Shown piece by piece: positions 26,860 to 35,855 of a stretch of 64,000 bases of DNA. Below the pieces are notes generated by a model. The model saw only the letters and a list, made by a program, of their open reading frames with translations. It was not told where the DNA came from and searched no databases. The position numbers and the translations under genes were made by a program. The stretch is taken from assembly GCF_000308755.1 (NCBI RefSeq), contig NZ_BAGF01000017.1:186001-250000 (forward strand). The letters run 5' to 3'. Position 1 is the stretch's first letter. Each line of letters opens with the position of its first letter. The DNA comes from Nocardia pneumoniae NBRC 100136 (GTDB lineage Bacteria > Actinomycetota > Actinomycetes > Mycobacteriales > Mycobacteriaceae).

Positions 26860-27831
26860 TCACCAATACGTGCCGGGTACCCAGCGGGCAGCGCGCCGCA
26901 AGGCGGTGCCGGTGACGCGGCGTGCGGCTGACCGGGGCCGCGGCGCAGGGGCGGGTTCCGCCTGCTGCTGCTCGGGTTCGGTCTGCTCGCCCTTGGCGGC
27001 GGGAGAATCGGGCAGGGCGCGGTAGTAGCGATGCAGGATGCGGTCGCGGAGCTTCGGGGTGAGCAGGGCGCCGTACTCGGCGATGGTGCCCAGCGGCACG
27101 TCGATGCGCTTGGGGCGTTCGGTCAGCGCGCGCACGATGGTGGCGGCCGCCCACTCCGGAGACTCGGCCGGACCCTGGTCGCCGCTCGGAGCGATCATCG
27201 GCGTGCGTACCAGCGGCATGTGGATGGTGGTGAACGTGACGCCGTCGGCCATCGTCTCGATCGCGGCCACCTCGGTGAACTTGTCCAGCGCCGCCTTGCT
27301 GGCCAGATACGCCGAGAACCGCGGCGTGGCCACCTGCACGCCCGCGCTGCTGATATTGACGATGTGCCCGAACTTGCGTTCCCGCATCTGCGGCAGCAGC
27401 GCCAGCGTCAACCGCAGCGCGCCGAAGTAGTTGACCGCCATGGTGCGTTCGAAGTCGTGCAGCCGGTCGGTGGAGCGGTGGATGGCGCGGCGGATGGAGC
27501 GTCCGGCGTTGTTCACCAGCATGTCGACGTGGCCGTGCTCGTCCAGCACGGTTTCGACCACCTGGTCCACGGAGTCGGCATCGGTCACATCGCAGGGATA
27601 TCCGTAGGCCGAGCCGCCGACGGCTCGGATCTCGTCGACCACGGCGGCGAGTTCGTCGCCGCGGCGCGCGAGCAACAGCACCGTCGCGCCCTTGTCCGCG
27701 ACGGCCAGGGCCGCCGCCCGTCCGATTCCGGACGACGCGCCGGTGATGAGGACATGCCGTCCGGTGAGATCGCGATTGCGGCGCCGGTGGCGGACCTGTC
27801 CGCGCAGGTCGGCGGTCTCTGCGTCGGTCAT
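26860..27831 (-). CDS. Short-chain dehydrogenase/reductase
   Basis: This 323-residue SDR has the nucleotide motif TGASSGIG (about 30-37), NNAG, the catalytic Ser in IVNISSAG and YLASK (Tyr-x3-Lys). The C-terminal extension (RDRILHRYYRALPDSPAAKGE... RRAARWVPGTYW) resembles the SDR part of actinobacterial acyl-CoA/fatty aldehyde reductases. A perfect 9-4-9 palindrome lies 33 bases upstream and suggests control by a TetR-type repressor, although none is encoded beside it. AGGAG precedes the ATG. Confidence 0.87.
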   Translation of the reverse strand: MTDAETADLRGQVRHRRRNRDLTGRHVLITGASSGIGRAAALAVADKGATVLLLARRGDELAAVVDEIRAVGGSAYGYPCDVTDADSVDQVVETVLDEHGHVDMLVNNAGRSIRRAIHRSTDRLHDFERTMAVNYFGALRLTLALLPQMRERKFGHIVNISSAGVQVATPRFSAYLASKAALDKFTEVAAIETMADGVTFTTIHMPLVRTPMIAPSGDQGPAESPEWAAATIVRALTERPKRIDVPLGTIAEYGALLTPKLRDRILHRYYRALPDSPAAKGEQTEPEQQQAEPAPAPRPRSAARRVTGTALRRAARWVPGTYW

Positions 27832-27863
27832 GCACTGCTCCTTTGCAGGGTCGTGATGGGGTT

Positions 27864-27885
27864 GAACTTACTCTGAAGTAAGTTC
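27864..27885. promoter_or_regulatory. Palindromic operator upstream of the SDR gene
   Basis: Perfect inverted repeat GAACTTACT-N4-AGTAAGTTC, the size and shape of TetR-family operators, 33 bases before the SDR start codon. Confidence 0.7.
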
Positions 27886-28005
27886 CCTGCCAAGTGATCG
27901 CGGTCACGTTTCGCATCGTCTACTCGCGCCGCGCGGCAGGTCGATCGGCCGTTCGGTCACGGGGGATTCGGGTGTGCGAAACGGTTCGAACAACGCTCGA
28001 AACGT

Positions 28006-28021
28006 TCGAACATATGTGCGA
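28006..28021. promoter_or_regulatory. Possible LexA box or operator before the 151-residue gene
   Basis: TCGAAC-ATAT-GTGCGA has one mismatch to the LexA consensus. GTTCGAAC occurs at 27984-27991 and again at 28004-28011, a 20-bp spacing, and a 13-bp palindrome TCGAAACGTTCGA spans 27997-28009. The site directly overlaps the -10 region GATACT (28020-28025). Confidence 0.5.
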
Positions 28022-28031
28022 TACTCGGCGC

Positions 28032-28487
28032 ATGTCGGACGATCGGATGGCGGAGGTGTTCGCCGCGGTGCGGCTCGGGGGCGTGGACCCGGCGGCGGGG
28101 CGGCAGGCGTTGGAAAAGCTCTGGAACGAACTCGGTGAACACGCGGAGGCGTTGCACCGCTGCGTGATCGCCCATCATCTCGCCGACCTCCACGAGGAGG
28201 CCGCCGAGGCGCTGCGCTGGGATCAGCGCGCGCTGGCCGCGGTGTTCGCGCCGGGCGTGCCGCTCGACGAAGGCCTGCGCGGCTTCCTTCCTTCGCTGTA
28301 TCTGAATCTGGCCGACAGTCATCGCCGAGTCGGCGAGTTCGACGTGGCGAGGATGCAGCTGGCCATCGCCCGCGGGCATCTCGACGTCCTCGCCTCCGAC
28401 GCCTACGGCGCGCTCATCCGTGGGCGTCTGCGTCGGATCGAGGACGCTTTGGCCGCCGGTTCCGTCGCACGTCTCGCAAGTCCCTGA
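28032..28487 (+). CDS. Hypothetical helical protein next to dnaE2
   Basis: This 151-residue protein seems entirely helical, with tetratricopeptide-like pairs: AAGRQALEKLWNELGEHAEALHRCVIAHHLADLHEEAAEALRWDQRALAAV and LYLNLADSHRRVGEFDVARMQLAIARGHLDVL. No enzyme motif is visible. The ATG at 28032 has GATACT ending 7 nt before it, so the message is probably leaderless. A LexA-like site covers that promoter. It ends 55 bases before dnaE2, so it may belong to the SOS response, but the function is unknown. Confidence 0.78.
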   Translation: MSDDRMAEVFAAVRLGGVDPAAGRQALEKLWNELGEHAEALHRCVIAHHLADLHEEAAEALRWDQRALAAVFAPGVPLDEGLRGFLPSLYLNLADSHRRVGEFDVARMQLAIARGHLDVLASDAYGALIRGRLRRIEDALAAGSVARLASP

Positions 28488-28509
28488 CCAGGCTGTACAT
28501 CTTCATTCT

Positions 28510-28525
28510 TCGAATGTATGTTCGA
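28510..28525. promoter_or_regulatory. LexA (SOS) box upstream of dnaE2
   Basis: TCGAAT-GTAT-GTTCGA has a single mismatch to TCGAAC-N4-GTTCGA and ends 17 bases before the dnaE2 start codon. Confidence 0.88.
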
Positions 28526-28542
28526 GAAAAGGAGGTGGTGTC

Positions 28543-31500
28543 GTGGGGTGGGGCAACGGTCCGCCGAGCTGGGCGGAGATGGAGCGGGTGCTGTCCGGAC
28601 GGCCGAGTCCGGACGCGGTGTACCCGGGCGACGGCGGCGACAGCCCGGCGTGGTCGCGCAAACGCGCGGAGTACCGGCCCGAGCCGGTGCGGCGCGACGG
28701 CGCACCGTCGGTGCCGTACGCGGAGCTGCACGCGCATTCGGCCTACAGCTTCCTGGACGGGGCGAGTCATCCGGAGGAGCTGGTGGAGGAGGCGGTGCGG
28801 CTCGGCTTGGAGGCGATCGCGCTCACCGACCACGACGGCTTCTACGGCACCGTCCGCTTCGCCGAGGCCGCCAAGGAATGGGGTATGCCCACGGTCTTCG
28901 GTGCCGAACTGTCGCTCGGTGTGCCAGCCGACGCGCGCGTCCCCGGCGCCGAACGCGGGCACGCCGCCGCCCCCGATTCGGCGCCGCGCACGGGTGCGCC
29001 GGACCCGGCCGGGCCGCACCTGCTGGTCCTGGCCCGTGGCCAGGAGGGTTACCGCAGGCTCTCCCGGGAGATCGCCGCCGCGCACCTGGCCGCGGGGGAG
29101 AAGGGCATCCTGCGCTACGACTTGGACACGCTCACCGCCGCGTCGGATGGGCACTGGCACATCCTCACCGGCTGCCGAAAGGGACACCTCCGCCAGGCTC
29201 TGGAACTCGACTTGCGCATGGGCAACACGCGTCTCGAGCACGCGGAGGCCGCATTGCGCGAGCTGACCGACCGCTTCGGCGCCGATCGGGTGAGCGTGGA
29301 ACTCACCCACCACGGCGTCCCCGAGGACGACGAGCGCAACGCCCGCCTTATCGCCCTCGCCGAGCGTCTGGACCTGCCCGTGCTCGCCACCACGGGCGCG
29401 CATTTCGCCGCGCCGAGCCAGCGCCGCCGCGCCATGGCGCTCGCGGCGATCCGAGCCAGGCAGAGCCTGGACGAGATCGCGGGCTGGCTGGCCCCCGCGG
29501 GCGGCGCGCATCTGCGGTCCGGGGCGGAGATGGCGCGATTGTTCGCCGACTGTCCGCAGGCGGTGGCGAACGCGGCGGCGTTGGCCAGGGAATGCGCTTT
29601 CGACCTGAAGCTGATCGCCCCGAAACTGCCGCCGTTCGACGTGCCCGCCGGCCACGACGAGCAGTCCTGGCTGCGCGAACTCACCATGACCGGCGCGGCG
29701 GAGCGTTATGGGACTCCGGAGCAGAGCCCACAGGCGTACCGGCAGATCGAGCATGAACTCGCGGTGATCAACGCCTTGCGGTTCCCCGGCTACTTCCTGG
29801 TGGTGCACGACATCGTCAGCTTCTGCAAGGACAACGGCATCCTCTGCCAGGGCCGCGGTTCGGCGGCCAACTCCGCGGTCTGCTACGCGATCGGCATCAC
29901 CAATGTCGACCCAGTGCGCAATCAGCTGCTGTTCGAGCGTTTTCTCTCCCCGGAGCGCGACGGCCCGCCGGATATCGACGTCGACATCGAATCCGATCGC
30001 CGCGAAGAGGCAATCCAGCACGTCTACCGCAAGTACGGCCGCGAGTACGCCGCGCAGGTGGCCAACGTGATCACCTATCGCGGCAAGTCCGCGGTGCGCG
30101 ACGCCGCACGGGCGCTGGGGTTCTCGCCGGGCCAGCAGGACGCGTGGAGCAAGCAGGTGAGCCGCTGGACCGGCGTCGGCGCGGAGACGAACACCGACAT
30201 CCCCGCCGAAGTGCTCGAGCTGGCCGACGACATCGAGGGGTTGCCGCGGCATCTCGGCATCCATTCCGGCGGCATGGTGATCTGCGACCGGCCGATCGCC
30301 GACGTCTGCCCGGTGGAGTGGGCGCGCATGCCCGGCCGCAGCGTCCTGCAGTGGGACAAGGACGATTGCGCCGCCATCGACCTGGTGAAGTTCGACCTGC
30401 TCGGCCTCGGCATGCTCTCCGCGCTGCACTACATGATCGACCTGGTGCGCGAGCACAAAGGCGAGACCGTCCAGTTGCACGAACTCGATCTGGCCGAGCC
30501 CGCGGTCTACGAGATGCTCTCGCGCGCGGATTCGGTGGGCGTCTTCCAGGTCGAGTCGCGGGCGCAGATGGCCACGCTGCCCCGGCTGAGACCTCGCAGC
30601 TTCTATGACCTCGTGGTCGAGGTGGCACTGATCCGTCCCGGTCCCATCCAGGGCGGTTCGGTGCATCCCTATATCCGCAGGCGCAACGGGGCGGAAGACG
30701 TCGTCTACGACCATCCGGCACTGAAGAATGCGCTGGAACGCACGCTCGGGGTGCCGCTGTTCCAGGAGCAGCTCATGCAGGTGGCCGTCGACGTCGCCGG
30801 ATTCACCGCCGTCGAGGCCGATCAGCTGCGCCGCGCCATGGGGTCCAAACGCTCCCCGGAACGGATGGAGCGGCTCAGGGAACGGCTCTACCGGGGCATG
30901 CGCGAGCGGCACGGCATCACCGGCGAGGTCGCCGACCGGATCTACGAGAAGCTCTACGCTTTCGCGAATTTCGGGTTCCCGGAAAGTCATTCGCAGAGCT
31001 TCGCCTCGATCGTGTTCTATTCGGCCTGGTTCAAACTGCACCATCCCGCCGCGTTCCTGGCGGGCTTGCTGCGCGCCCAGCCGATGGGCTTCTACTCCCC
31101 GCAGTCGCTGGTCGCCGACGCGCGCAGGCACGGCGTCGCGGTGCACGGTCCCGACGTCAACGCCAGCCGCGCCGAACCCACGCTCGAGGCGGAGGGCACC
31201 GAGGTGCGTCTCGGTCTGGCGGCGGTCCGCCAGATCGGCGACGACCTCGCCGAACGCATCGTCGCCGCCAGGGGCGAGCGACCTTACACTTCTTTCCTCG
31301 ATCTGGCCGGGCGGGTGGAACTCACTGTCGCCCAAGCGGAATCGCTCGCCACCGCGGGGGCGCTCGGCAGTCTCGGCGTCACCCGTCGCGAAGCGTTGTG
31401 GGCGGCGGGCGCCGCCGCGGGCGAGCGTCCGGACCGTCTGCCCGGAACCGGCGCGGCCACCACCGCGCCCGCCCTGCCCGGGATGAGCGATCTGGAAATG

Positions 31501-31896
31501 GCCGCCGCCGACGTGTGGGCCACGGGCGTGTCCCCGAGCAGCTATCCGACCCGGTTCCTGCGCCCGCGGCTGGACGCCCTCGGTGTGATCCCGGCTTCCG
31601 GTCTGCTCGACGTGCCCGACGGCTCGCGCGTTCTGGTGGGCGGCGCGGTGACGCACCGGCAGCGTCCAGCCACCGCGGAGGGCGTCACGTTCCTCAACCT
31701 GGAGGACGAGACCGGCATGGTGAACGTGGTCTGCTCGGTAGGCCTGTGGAGCCGTTACCGCCGCCTCGCCCAGGGCGCGACGGCCCTGCTCATCCGTGGC
31801 CGGGTGCAGAATGCCGAGGGCGCGGTGAGCGTCGTCGCCGAACACCTGCAACACCTGGATCTGCGGATGGGATCCAAGTCGCGCGACTTCCGTTGA
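28543..31896 (+). CDS. dnaE2: Error-prone DNA polymerase DnaE2
   Basis: This 1117-residue C-family polymerase performs translesion synthesis with ImuA' and ImuB. It has the PHP domain (PYAELHAHSAYSFLDGASHPEELV), catalytic acids in GPPDIDVDIESDRREEA, the segment GRGSAANSAVCYAIG, the fingers/clamp region PLFQEQLMQVAVDVAGFTAVEADQLRRAMGSKR and a C-terminal OB-fold (GGAVTHRQRPATAEGVTFLNLEDETGMVNVV). The GTG at 28543 has GGAGG 7 nt upstream; the start sequence GWGNGPPSWAEMERVL is typical. Its own LexA box lies immediately upstream, separate from that of imuA'-imuB 8 kb away. Confidence 0.96.
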   Translation: MGWGNGPPSWAEMERVLSGRPSPDAVYPGDGGDSPAWSRKRAEYRPEPVRRDGAPSVPYAELHAHSAYSFLDGASHPEELVEEAVRLGLEAIALTDHDGFYGTVRFAEAAKEWGMPTVFGAELSLGVPADARVPGAERGHAAAPDSAPRTGAPDPAGPHLLVLARGQEGYRRLSREIAAAHLAAGEKGILRYDLDTLTAASDGHWHILTGCRKGHLRQALELDLRMGNTRLEHAEAALRELTDRFGADRVSVELTHHGVPEDDERNARLIALAERLDLPVLATTGAHFAAPSQRRRAMALAAIRARQSLDEIAGWLAPAGGAHLRSGAEMARLFADCPQAVANAAALARECAFDLKLIAPKLPPFDVPAGHDEQSWLRELTMTGAAERYGTPEQSPQAYRQIEHELAVINALRFPGYFLVVHDIVSFCKDNGILCQGRGSAANSAVCYAIGITNVDPVRNQLLFERFLSPERDGPPDIDVDIESDRREEAIQHVYRKYGREYAAQVANVITYRGKSAVRDAARALGFSPGQQDAWSKQVSRWTGVGAETNTDIPAEVLELADDIEGLPRHLGIHSGGMVICDRPIADVCPVEWARMPGRSVLQWDKDDCAAIDLVKFDLLGLGMLSALHYMIDLVREHKGETVQLHELDLAEPAVYEMLSRADSVGVFQVESRAQMATLPRLRPRSFYDLVVEVALIRPGPIQGGSVHPYIRRRNGAEDVVYDHPALKNALERTLGVPLFQEQLMQVAVDVAGFTAVEADQLRRAMGSKRSPERMERLRERLYRGMRERHGITGEVADRIYEKLYAFANFGFPESHSQSFASIVFYSAWFKLHHPAAFLAGLLRAQPMGFYSPQSLVADARRHGVAVHGPDVNASRAEPTLEAEGTEVRLGLAAVRQIGDDLAERIVAARGERPYTSFLDLAGRVELTVAQAESLATAGALGSLGVTRREALWAAGAAAGERPDRLPGTGAATTAPALPGMSDLEMAAADVWATGVSPSSYPTRFLRPRLDALGVIPASGLLDVPDGSRVLVGGAVTHRQRPATAEGVTFLNLEDETGMVNVVCSVGLWSRYRRLAQGATALLIRGRVQNAEGAVSVVAEHLQHLDLRMGSKSRDFR

Positions 31897-31926
31897 GCGC
31901 TAGCGCAAACGGCTACTGTGCCAGGC

Positions 31927-32925
31927 ATGAGGAAGCTTGCTGTGCTGTGCGTCGGCGTGCTGGGGTTGACTTTGCTCGTCGGCTGCGGCGACGACGACGA
32001 AGCGGCACCCGGCCTGGACCGATCGTCATCGATCGCCACCGGTCCCGCCCCCGCGATCGTGCCTCCCGGGTTCCGGGAGCAGGCGCCGCCGAAGCGGGAG
32101 AACTCCGGCGGCGAACCGCTGACCGCGCGCAAAGAAGTCGTCACCGGGAGTGTCGAGATCACCGCCGACGCACCGATCGCCGCGGCGGGCGCGATCACCG
32201 ATCGGGTGCGCGAGGCGGGCGGGCGGGTCGACAGCCGCACCGAACAGCCCGGCACCGACGACTCCGAGCCGAGCGCCACGCTCGTCGTCCGGCTGCCCGC
32301 CGACAAGACCGACGCGTTCATCGCCGGACTCGGCGGCGTCGGCCGGGTCACTCGGGTCAGCACCAACCGTGACGACGTCACCATGCAGTGGGAGGACCTG
32401 GACGCCAGGATCAAGGCGTTGCAGGCTTCGGTCGACCGGCTGCGCGCGCTCATCGCGGGCGCGACCACCACGTCCGACCTGATCGCCGCCGAGCAGGCGC
32501 TGTCGGGCCGCCAGGGTGAGCTGGACAGTCTCACCGCGCAGAAACGGCGCTTGGACGACCAGGTCGCGTTGTCCACGCTGACCATCGACATCACCACCGA
32601 CGAGAAGAAGTCCGACGACGACGCCGACAGCTTCTGGGACGGCATCGTCTCCGGCTGGAAGTCGCTGGTGGACTGGTTGCAGGACGCGGTCGTGTTCAGC
32701 GGCAAGGCGATTCCGTGGCTCGGCTTCCTCGCGGTGCTGGCCGCCGTGCTGTGGGCGGTCGTGCGACTGGTGCGGCGCGGGAAGGCCGCGCCGAGTGGGG
32801 AAGAATCGGCACCGGCTCCCGAGGAGCCCTCGACCGGCGCCGCTGCCGCGCCAGGCGTGGAAACCAGCGCGGGAGGCAAGGGTGCCGACAGTAGTACGGG
32901 CGACGATCAAGCCGAACAGCCGTAA
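31927..32925 (+). CDS. DUF4349 lipoprotein
   Basis: This 332-residue protein starts with a lipoprotein signal peptide (MRKLAVLCVGVLGLTLLVGC; lipobox LVGC with Cys20). The DUF4349 part includes VVTGSVEITADAPIAAAGAITDRVREAGGRVDSRTEQ, the coiled coil IKALQASVDRLRALIAGATTTSDLIAAEQALSGRQGELDSL and STLTIDIT. A membrane helix (IPWLGFLAVLAAVLWAVVRLV) near residue 270 is followed by an acidic tail. The function is unknown; it is an envelope protein. TACTGT (31914-31919) just upstream suggests a near-leaderless start. Confidence 0.88.
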   Translation: MRKLAVLCVGVLGLTLLVGCGDDDEAAPGLDRSSSIATGPAPAIVPPGFREQAPPKRENSGGEPLTARKEVVTGSVEITADAPIAAAGAITDRVREAGGRVDSRTEQPGTDDSEPSATLVVRLPADKTDAFIAGLGGVGRVTRVSTNRDDVTMQWEDLDARIKALQASVDRLRALIAGATTTSDLIAAEQALSGRQGELDSLTAQKRRLDDQVALSTLTIDITTDEKKSDDDADSFWDGIVSGWKSLVDWLQDAVVFSGKAIPWLGFLAVLAAVLWAVVRLVRRGKAAPSGEESAPAPEEPSTGAAAAPGVETSAGGKGADSSTGDDQAEQP

Positions 32926-33112
32926 GGGTCCGCTGGTGGAAACCCTCGACGACGGCAGCCTGCACCTGTACGTGCGGGCCCCCGCCGTCGAGGGCAAAGC
33001 CAACAAAGCGGCCATCGAACTCCTCGCCGAGCACTACGGCGTGCCCAAGTCCGCCGTCCGTCTCGCGGCGGGCGCGACCTCCCGCTTCAAACGGTTCGAG
33101 ATCGACAACTGA
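32882..33112 (+). CDS. DUF167 (YggU-like) protein
   Basis: This 76-residue protein matches the DUF167 family: ATIKPNSRKGPLVET, LYVRAPAVEGKANKAAIELLAEHYGVPKSAVRLAAGATSRFKRFEI. The family fold is known but its function is not. The GTG at 32882 overlaps the end of the lipoprotein gene by 44 bases in another frame, so translation is probably linked. It converges with trmL. Confidence 0.88.
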   Translation: MPTVVRATIKPNSRKGPLVETLDDGSLHLYVRAPAVEGKANKAAIELLAEHYGVPKSAVRLAAGATSRFKRFEIDN

Positions 33113-33131
33113 CCGAGTCGGCGTGCCGCCC

Positions 33132-33596
33132 CTAGACCCCGCCGGGAAACCCGAGTTGACGCCAGGCTTCGTACACCGTGACCGCCGCCGCGTTGGAGAG
33201 GTTCATCGAGCGGCGGCCGGGCAGCATCGGGATACGCAGCCGGTCGGTGATGTGCGGATCCGACAGCACCGCCTCCGGCAGCCCGGTCGGTTCGGTTCCG
33301 AACAGCAACACGTCGTTCTCGCGGTACGCCACGTCGGTGAACCGGGTGGTGGCGTGCGTGGTGAACGCGTAGACCCGCTCCGGGCGCAGCGCCTCCCACG
33401 CCGCCGCCAGATTCGCGTGCACCGTCACCGACGCCAGATCGTGGTAGTCCAACCCGGCCCTGCGCAACTTCGGCTCGGACAAATCGAACCCCAACGGCTC
33501 GATCAGATGCAGATGACACCCGGTCCCCGCGGCCAACCGGATCGCGTTGCCGGTATTCGGCGGAATGCACGGCTCGTGGAACATCAGATGGAACAC
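33132..33596 (-). CDS. trmL: tRNA (cytidine(34)-2'-O)-methyltransferase TrmL
   Basis: This 154-residue SPOUT methyltransferase modifies the wobble base of certain leucine tRNAs. It starts [37 protein letters not shown], and the knot region reads [17 protein letters not shown] and [30 protein letters not shown], all diagnostic of TrmL/YibK. The GTG at 33596 is chosen because it gives the family N-terminus; TTG at 33608 is also in frame. M. tuberculosis has its spoU gene at the matching place near dnaE2. Confidence 0.93.
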   Translation of the reverse strand: MFHLMFHEPCIPPNTGNAIRLAAGTGCHLHLIEPLGFDLSEPKLRRAGLDYHDLASVTVHANLAAAWEALRPERVYAFTTHATTRFTDVAYRENDVLLFGTEPTGLPEAVLSDPHITDRLRIPMLPGRRSMNLSNAAAVTVYEAWRQLGFPGGV

Positions 33597-33778
33597 CGCC
33601 CCAGTCAATCAGGCGCCCCCGCCGCTGGGTCGCCGGGTCTACCGGCGCTGGCTCAGCCGAAACTGCCCGTGCTCGGCTTACCGAGCACGTCGACGGTGAC
33701 GACGTCCGTCATGGCATCTAGGGGGAGTGACGCCACCATCGCGTAGGGCTACGCACTGTCGTCTGCAAGAATCGGGGC

Positions 33779-34099
33779 GTGACCGATGCCGATACGCCTT
33801 CCGCGCAGGTGCGGGCCGGGCGCCGCAGTGTGGGTGCGGAGTTCTTGCGCTGCCATCTGCCGATGGTGGTCGTCACGCTGGTGATCGCGGTGGCGGTGGT
33901 CTTCGTCGCGTCCGATCGGTGGCGGCGCGGGGCTTTCTTCTTCGGTGGGGCGACGTTGCTGGCCGCGGCGTTCCGGCTGTGCCTGCCGACCGAGCGGGTG
34001 GGTCTGCTCGCGGTGCGCGGCAAGCCTTTCGACGTGGGCGCGCTGGCACTGCTCGGCTCGAGCATCGTGTTCCTCGCGGCCACCATCAATCTCGGCTAG
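33779..34099 (+). CDS. DUF3017 membrane protein
   Basis: This 106-residue protein has three membrane helices (LPMVVVTLVIAVAVVFVA, GAFFFGGATLLAAAFRLCL, VGALALLGSSIVFLAATINL) separated by RWRRG and PTERVGLLAVRGKPFD. This is the DUF3017 pattern found near folD/metX in actinobacteria. The function is unknown. It converges with metX, with 35 bases between the stops. Confidence 0.87.
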   Translation: MTDADTPSAQVRAGRRSVGAEFLRCHLPMVVVTLVIAVAVVFVASDRWRRGAFFFGGATLLAAAFRLCLPTERVGLLAVRGKPFDVGALALLGSSIVFLAATINLG

Positions 34100-34134
34100 C
34101 GGTCAGCGCGAAACCCGCTGCGGCAGAGGCTTGT

Positions 34135-35292
34135 TCAGCGTTCTGGTCGGATACCCGCGCGGGCGAGCCGCATGGTCTCGGTCAGCAGCTTCGACACCGC
34201 CGGCGCCTCGGTGAGGAACCCGTCGTGCCCGTCGCGGGAGTGCACGACCTCCAGCCCGTCGCAGCCCGGCAGCAGATCGGCGAGCTCCTGCTGGGTCCGC
34301 AGCGGATACAGTCGGTCGGAGTCGACGCCGCCGACCACGCACGGCACCGGCGTCGCGGCGAGCGCGGCCTCGACGCCGCCGCGGCCGCGGCCGACGTCGT
34401 GGCGGTTCATCGCCTCGGTCAGCAGCACGTAGGTGGCCGGATCGAAGCGTTTGCACAGCTTCTCGGCTTGATGGTCCAGGTAGCTCTGCACCGCGTAGCG
34501 GCCGCCGTGCCACGGGTCCTCATCGCCCTGCGGCTTGTTCTCGAACCGGTGGTCGAGCTCGAACTCGGTGCGGTAGGTCAGGTGCGCGATCCGCCGGGCG
34601 ATGGCCATGCCCGTCATCGGGGCGCGGCCGGTGTCGTGGTAGTCGCCGCCCTGCCAGTCGGGGTCGGCCTTGATCGCCGCGATCTGCGTGGTCTGGGTGC
34701 CGATCTGGTCGGCGGTGGCGCGTGCGCCGACGGCGAGCACCAATGCGGCGGCGACCCGCTCGGGCGCGCCCACCATCCACTCCAGCACACGCATGCCGCC
34801 CATCGACCCGCCGACGACGGCGGCGAGCCGGTCGATGCCGAGCAGGTCGAACAGCGCCGCTTCCGCGGTCACCTGATCACGGATCGAGATCTCCGGAAAC
34901 CGGGCGCCCCAAGGCTTTCCGTCCGGAGCCGAGCTGGACGGCCCGGTGCTGCCCTTACAGCCCCCGAGCACGTTGGTCGCGATCACACACCATTCGTCGG
35001 TATCCAGCGGCGCGCCAGGCCCGACCATGCCGTCCCACCAGCCGGGCAGCGGATGGAGGGCGTCCGGCCTGCCGACGACGTGCGAGTCGCCGGTGAGCGC
35101 GTGTTCGACCAGCACGACATTGTCCAGTTGCGGGGAGAGCTCACCCCAGCGCTGCACCGCGAGGCGCACGTCCGGAATGACCGCGCCACTCTCCAACTGG
35201 ACGTCCCCGATGGGGATGATGCCGAGCTCGCCGTCCGGGGACGGCAGGGTGGCGGTGGACGGGCGGGCGCTCGATTCGGTACCCACGGTCAC
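34135..35292 (-). CDS. metX: Homoserine O-acetyltransferase MetX
   Basis: This 385-residue alpha/beta-hydrolase-fold enzyme transfers acetyl from acetyl-CoA to homoserine at the start of methionine synthesis. Key parts are [32 protein letters not shown], the nucleophile elbow [14 protein letters not shown], the acid loop [16 protein letters not shown] and the His loop [12 protein letters not shown]. The GTG at 35292 overlaps the stop of the upstream metY remnant as GTGA, so it depends on coupled translation. It is controlled by the SAM-IV riboswitch upstream of that remnant. Confidence 0.95.
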   Translation of the reverse strand: MTVGTESSARPSTATLPSPDGELGIIPIGDVQLESGAVIPDVRLAVQRWGELSPQLDNVVLVEHALTGDSHVVGRPDALHPLPGWWDGMVGPGAPLDTDEWCVIATNVLGGCKGSTGPSSSAPDGKPWGARFPEISIRDQVTAEAALFDLLGIDRLAAVVGGSMGGMRVLEWMVGAPERVAAALVLAVGARATADQIGTQTTQIAAIKADPDWQGGDYHDTGRAPMTGMAIARRIAHLTYRTEFELDHRFENKPQGDEDPWHGGRYAVQSYLDHQAEKLCKRFDPATYVLLTEAMNRHDVGRGRGGVEAALAATPVPCVVGGVDSDRLYPLRTQQELADLLPGCDGLEVVHSRDGHDGFLTEAPAVSKLLTETMRLARAGIRPER

Positions 35293-35615
35293 GTCGCAGC
35301 CGCCGCGAAACGGGCGCACAGATCGGCGCGCATGTGCTCGGCGCCCGCCGCGAGGCGGAGGGGATGCGTCATCGACGCGGGATGAATCACGAGAGAACGC
35401 ACATCGCCGATGGTAGCCACGCGGGCGTACCGGTCCGATCCGGCGGCGAACGTCCTGCGCACCGACTTCGTCCCGCTCAGGGACCAGGGCGCGGAGGACG
35501 GGCCCGCGGTCATCGGTGCGCCGGTGCCGCTCTCGAAGCCCCCGTGGACCTGGGCGGTCACCGAGGACCACTCCGCCGGTGTGGTCTCGGCCACGGACGC
35601 GGTCGATTCACTCAT
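35289..35615 (-). pseudogene. metY: Gutted O-acetylhomoserine sulfhydrylase (MetY) remnant, open frame
   Basis: This 108-residue open frame sits where a MetY gene of about 430 residues would be expected, between the SAM-IV riboswitch and metX. Its start [16 protein letters not shown] looks like a MetY leader, and its end [23 protein letters not shown] followed by [17 protein letters not shown] is the MetY C-terminus. Almost the entire PLP-binding fold, including the active-site Lys segment, is gone. No stop codon interrupts it. GGAG lies 7 nt before the ATG, and the stop overlaps metX as GTGA. It may persist because its translation drives metX. Confidence 0.75.
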
Positions 35616-35703
35616 GGTTTGCTCCAAAAGAGGTGTTCGCCGGTACAGCAGGGGTTAACGGTGTGACCAATAACACATACCGGCGACCTCCTGATGCGCG
35701 CTT

Positions 35704-35806
35704 GCTCCCGGCTCTCGGGAGCCAGGTCATCACCCGGAGCACCCCACCGCTGCTGGAGGGTTGCCGACCAGCGAGCCGGGGCTTGGCGCTGGTGCTCATG
35801 ACCTGC
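35704..35806 (-). promoter_or_regulatory. SAM-IV riboswitch controlling the metY remnant and metX
   Basis: On the minus strand the RNA starts AGGTCATGAGCACCAGCG, continues with the conserved AAGCCCCGGCTCGCTGG and CGGCAACCCTCC, and closes with GGGTGCTCCGGGTGATGACCT. The closing stem pairs 35798-35804 with 35724-35730. A hairpin (35704-35710 with 35716-35722) follows and could be part of the expression platform. SAM-IV riboswitches repress methionine genes in actinobacteria when SAM is high. Only 50 bases separate it from the TetR gene upstream. Confidence 0.9.
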
Positions 35807-35855
35807 CGGGCATCATAACCGGCGCGCGCTCAGCGGTCGAAATCCCTCGTCGAAC

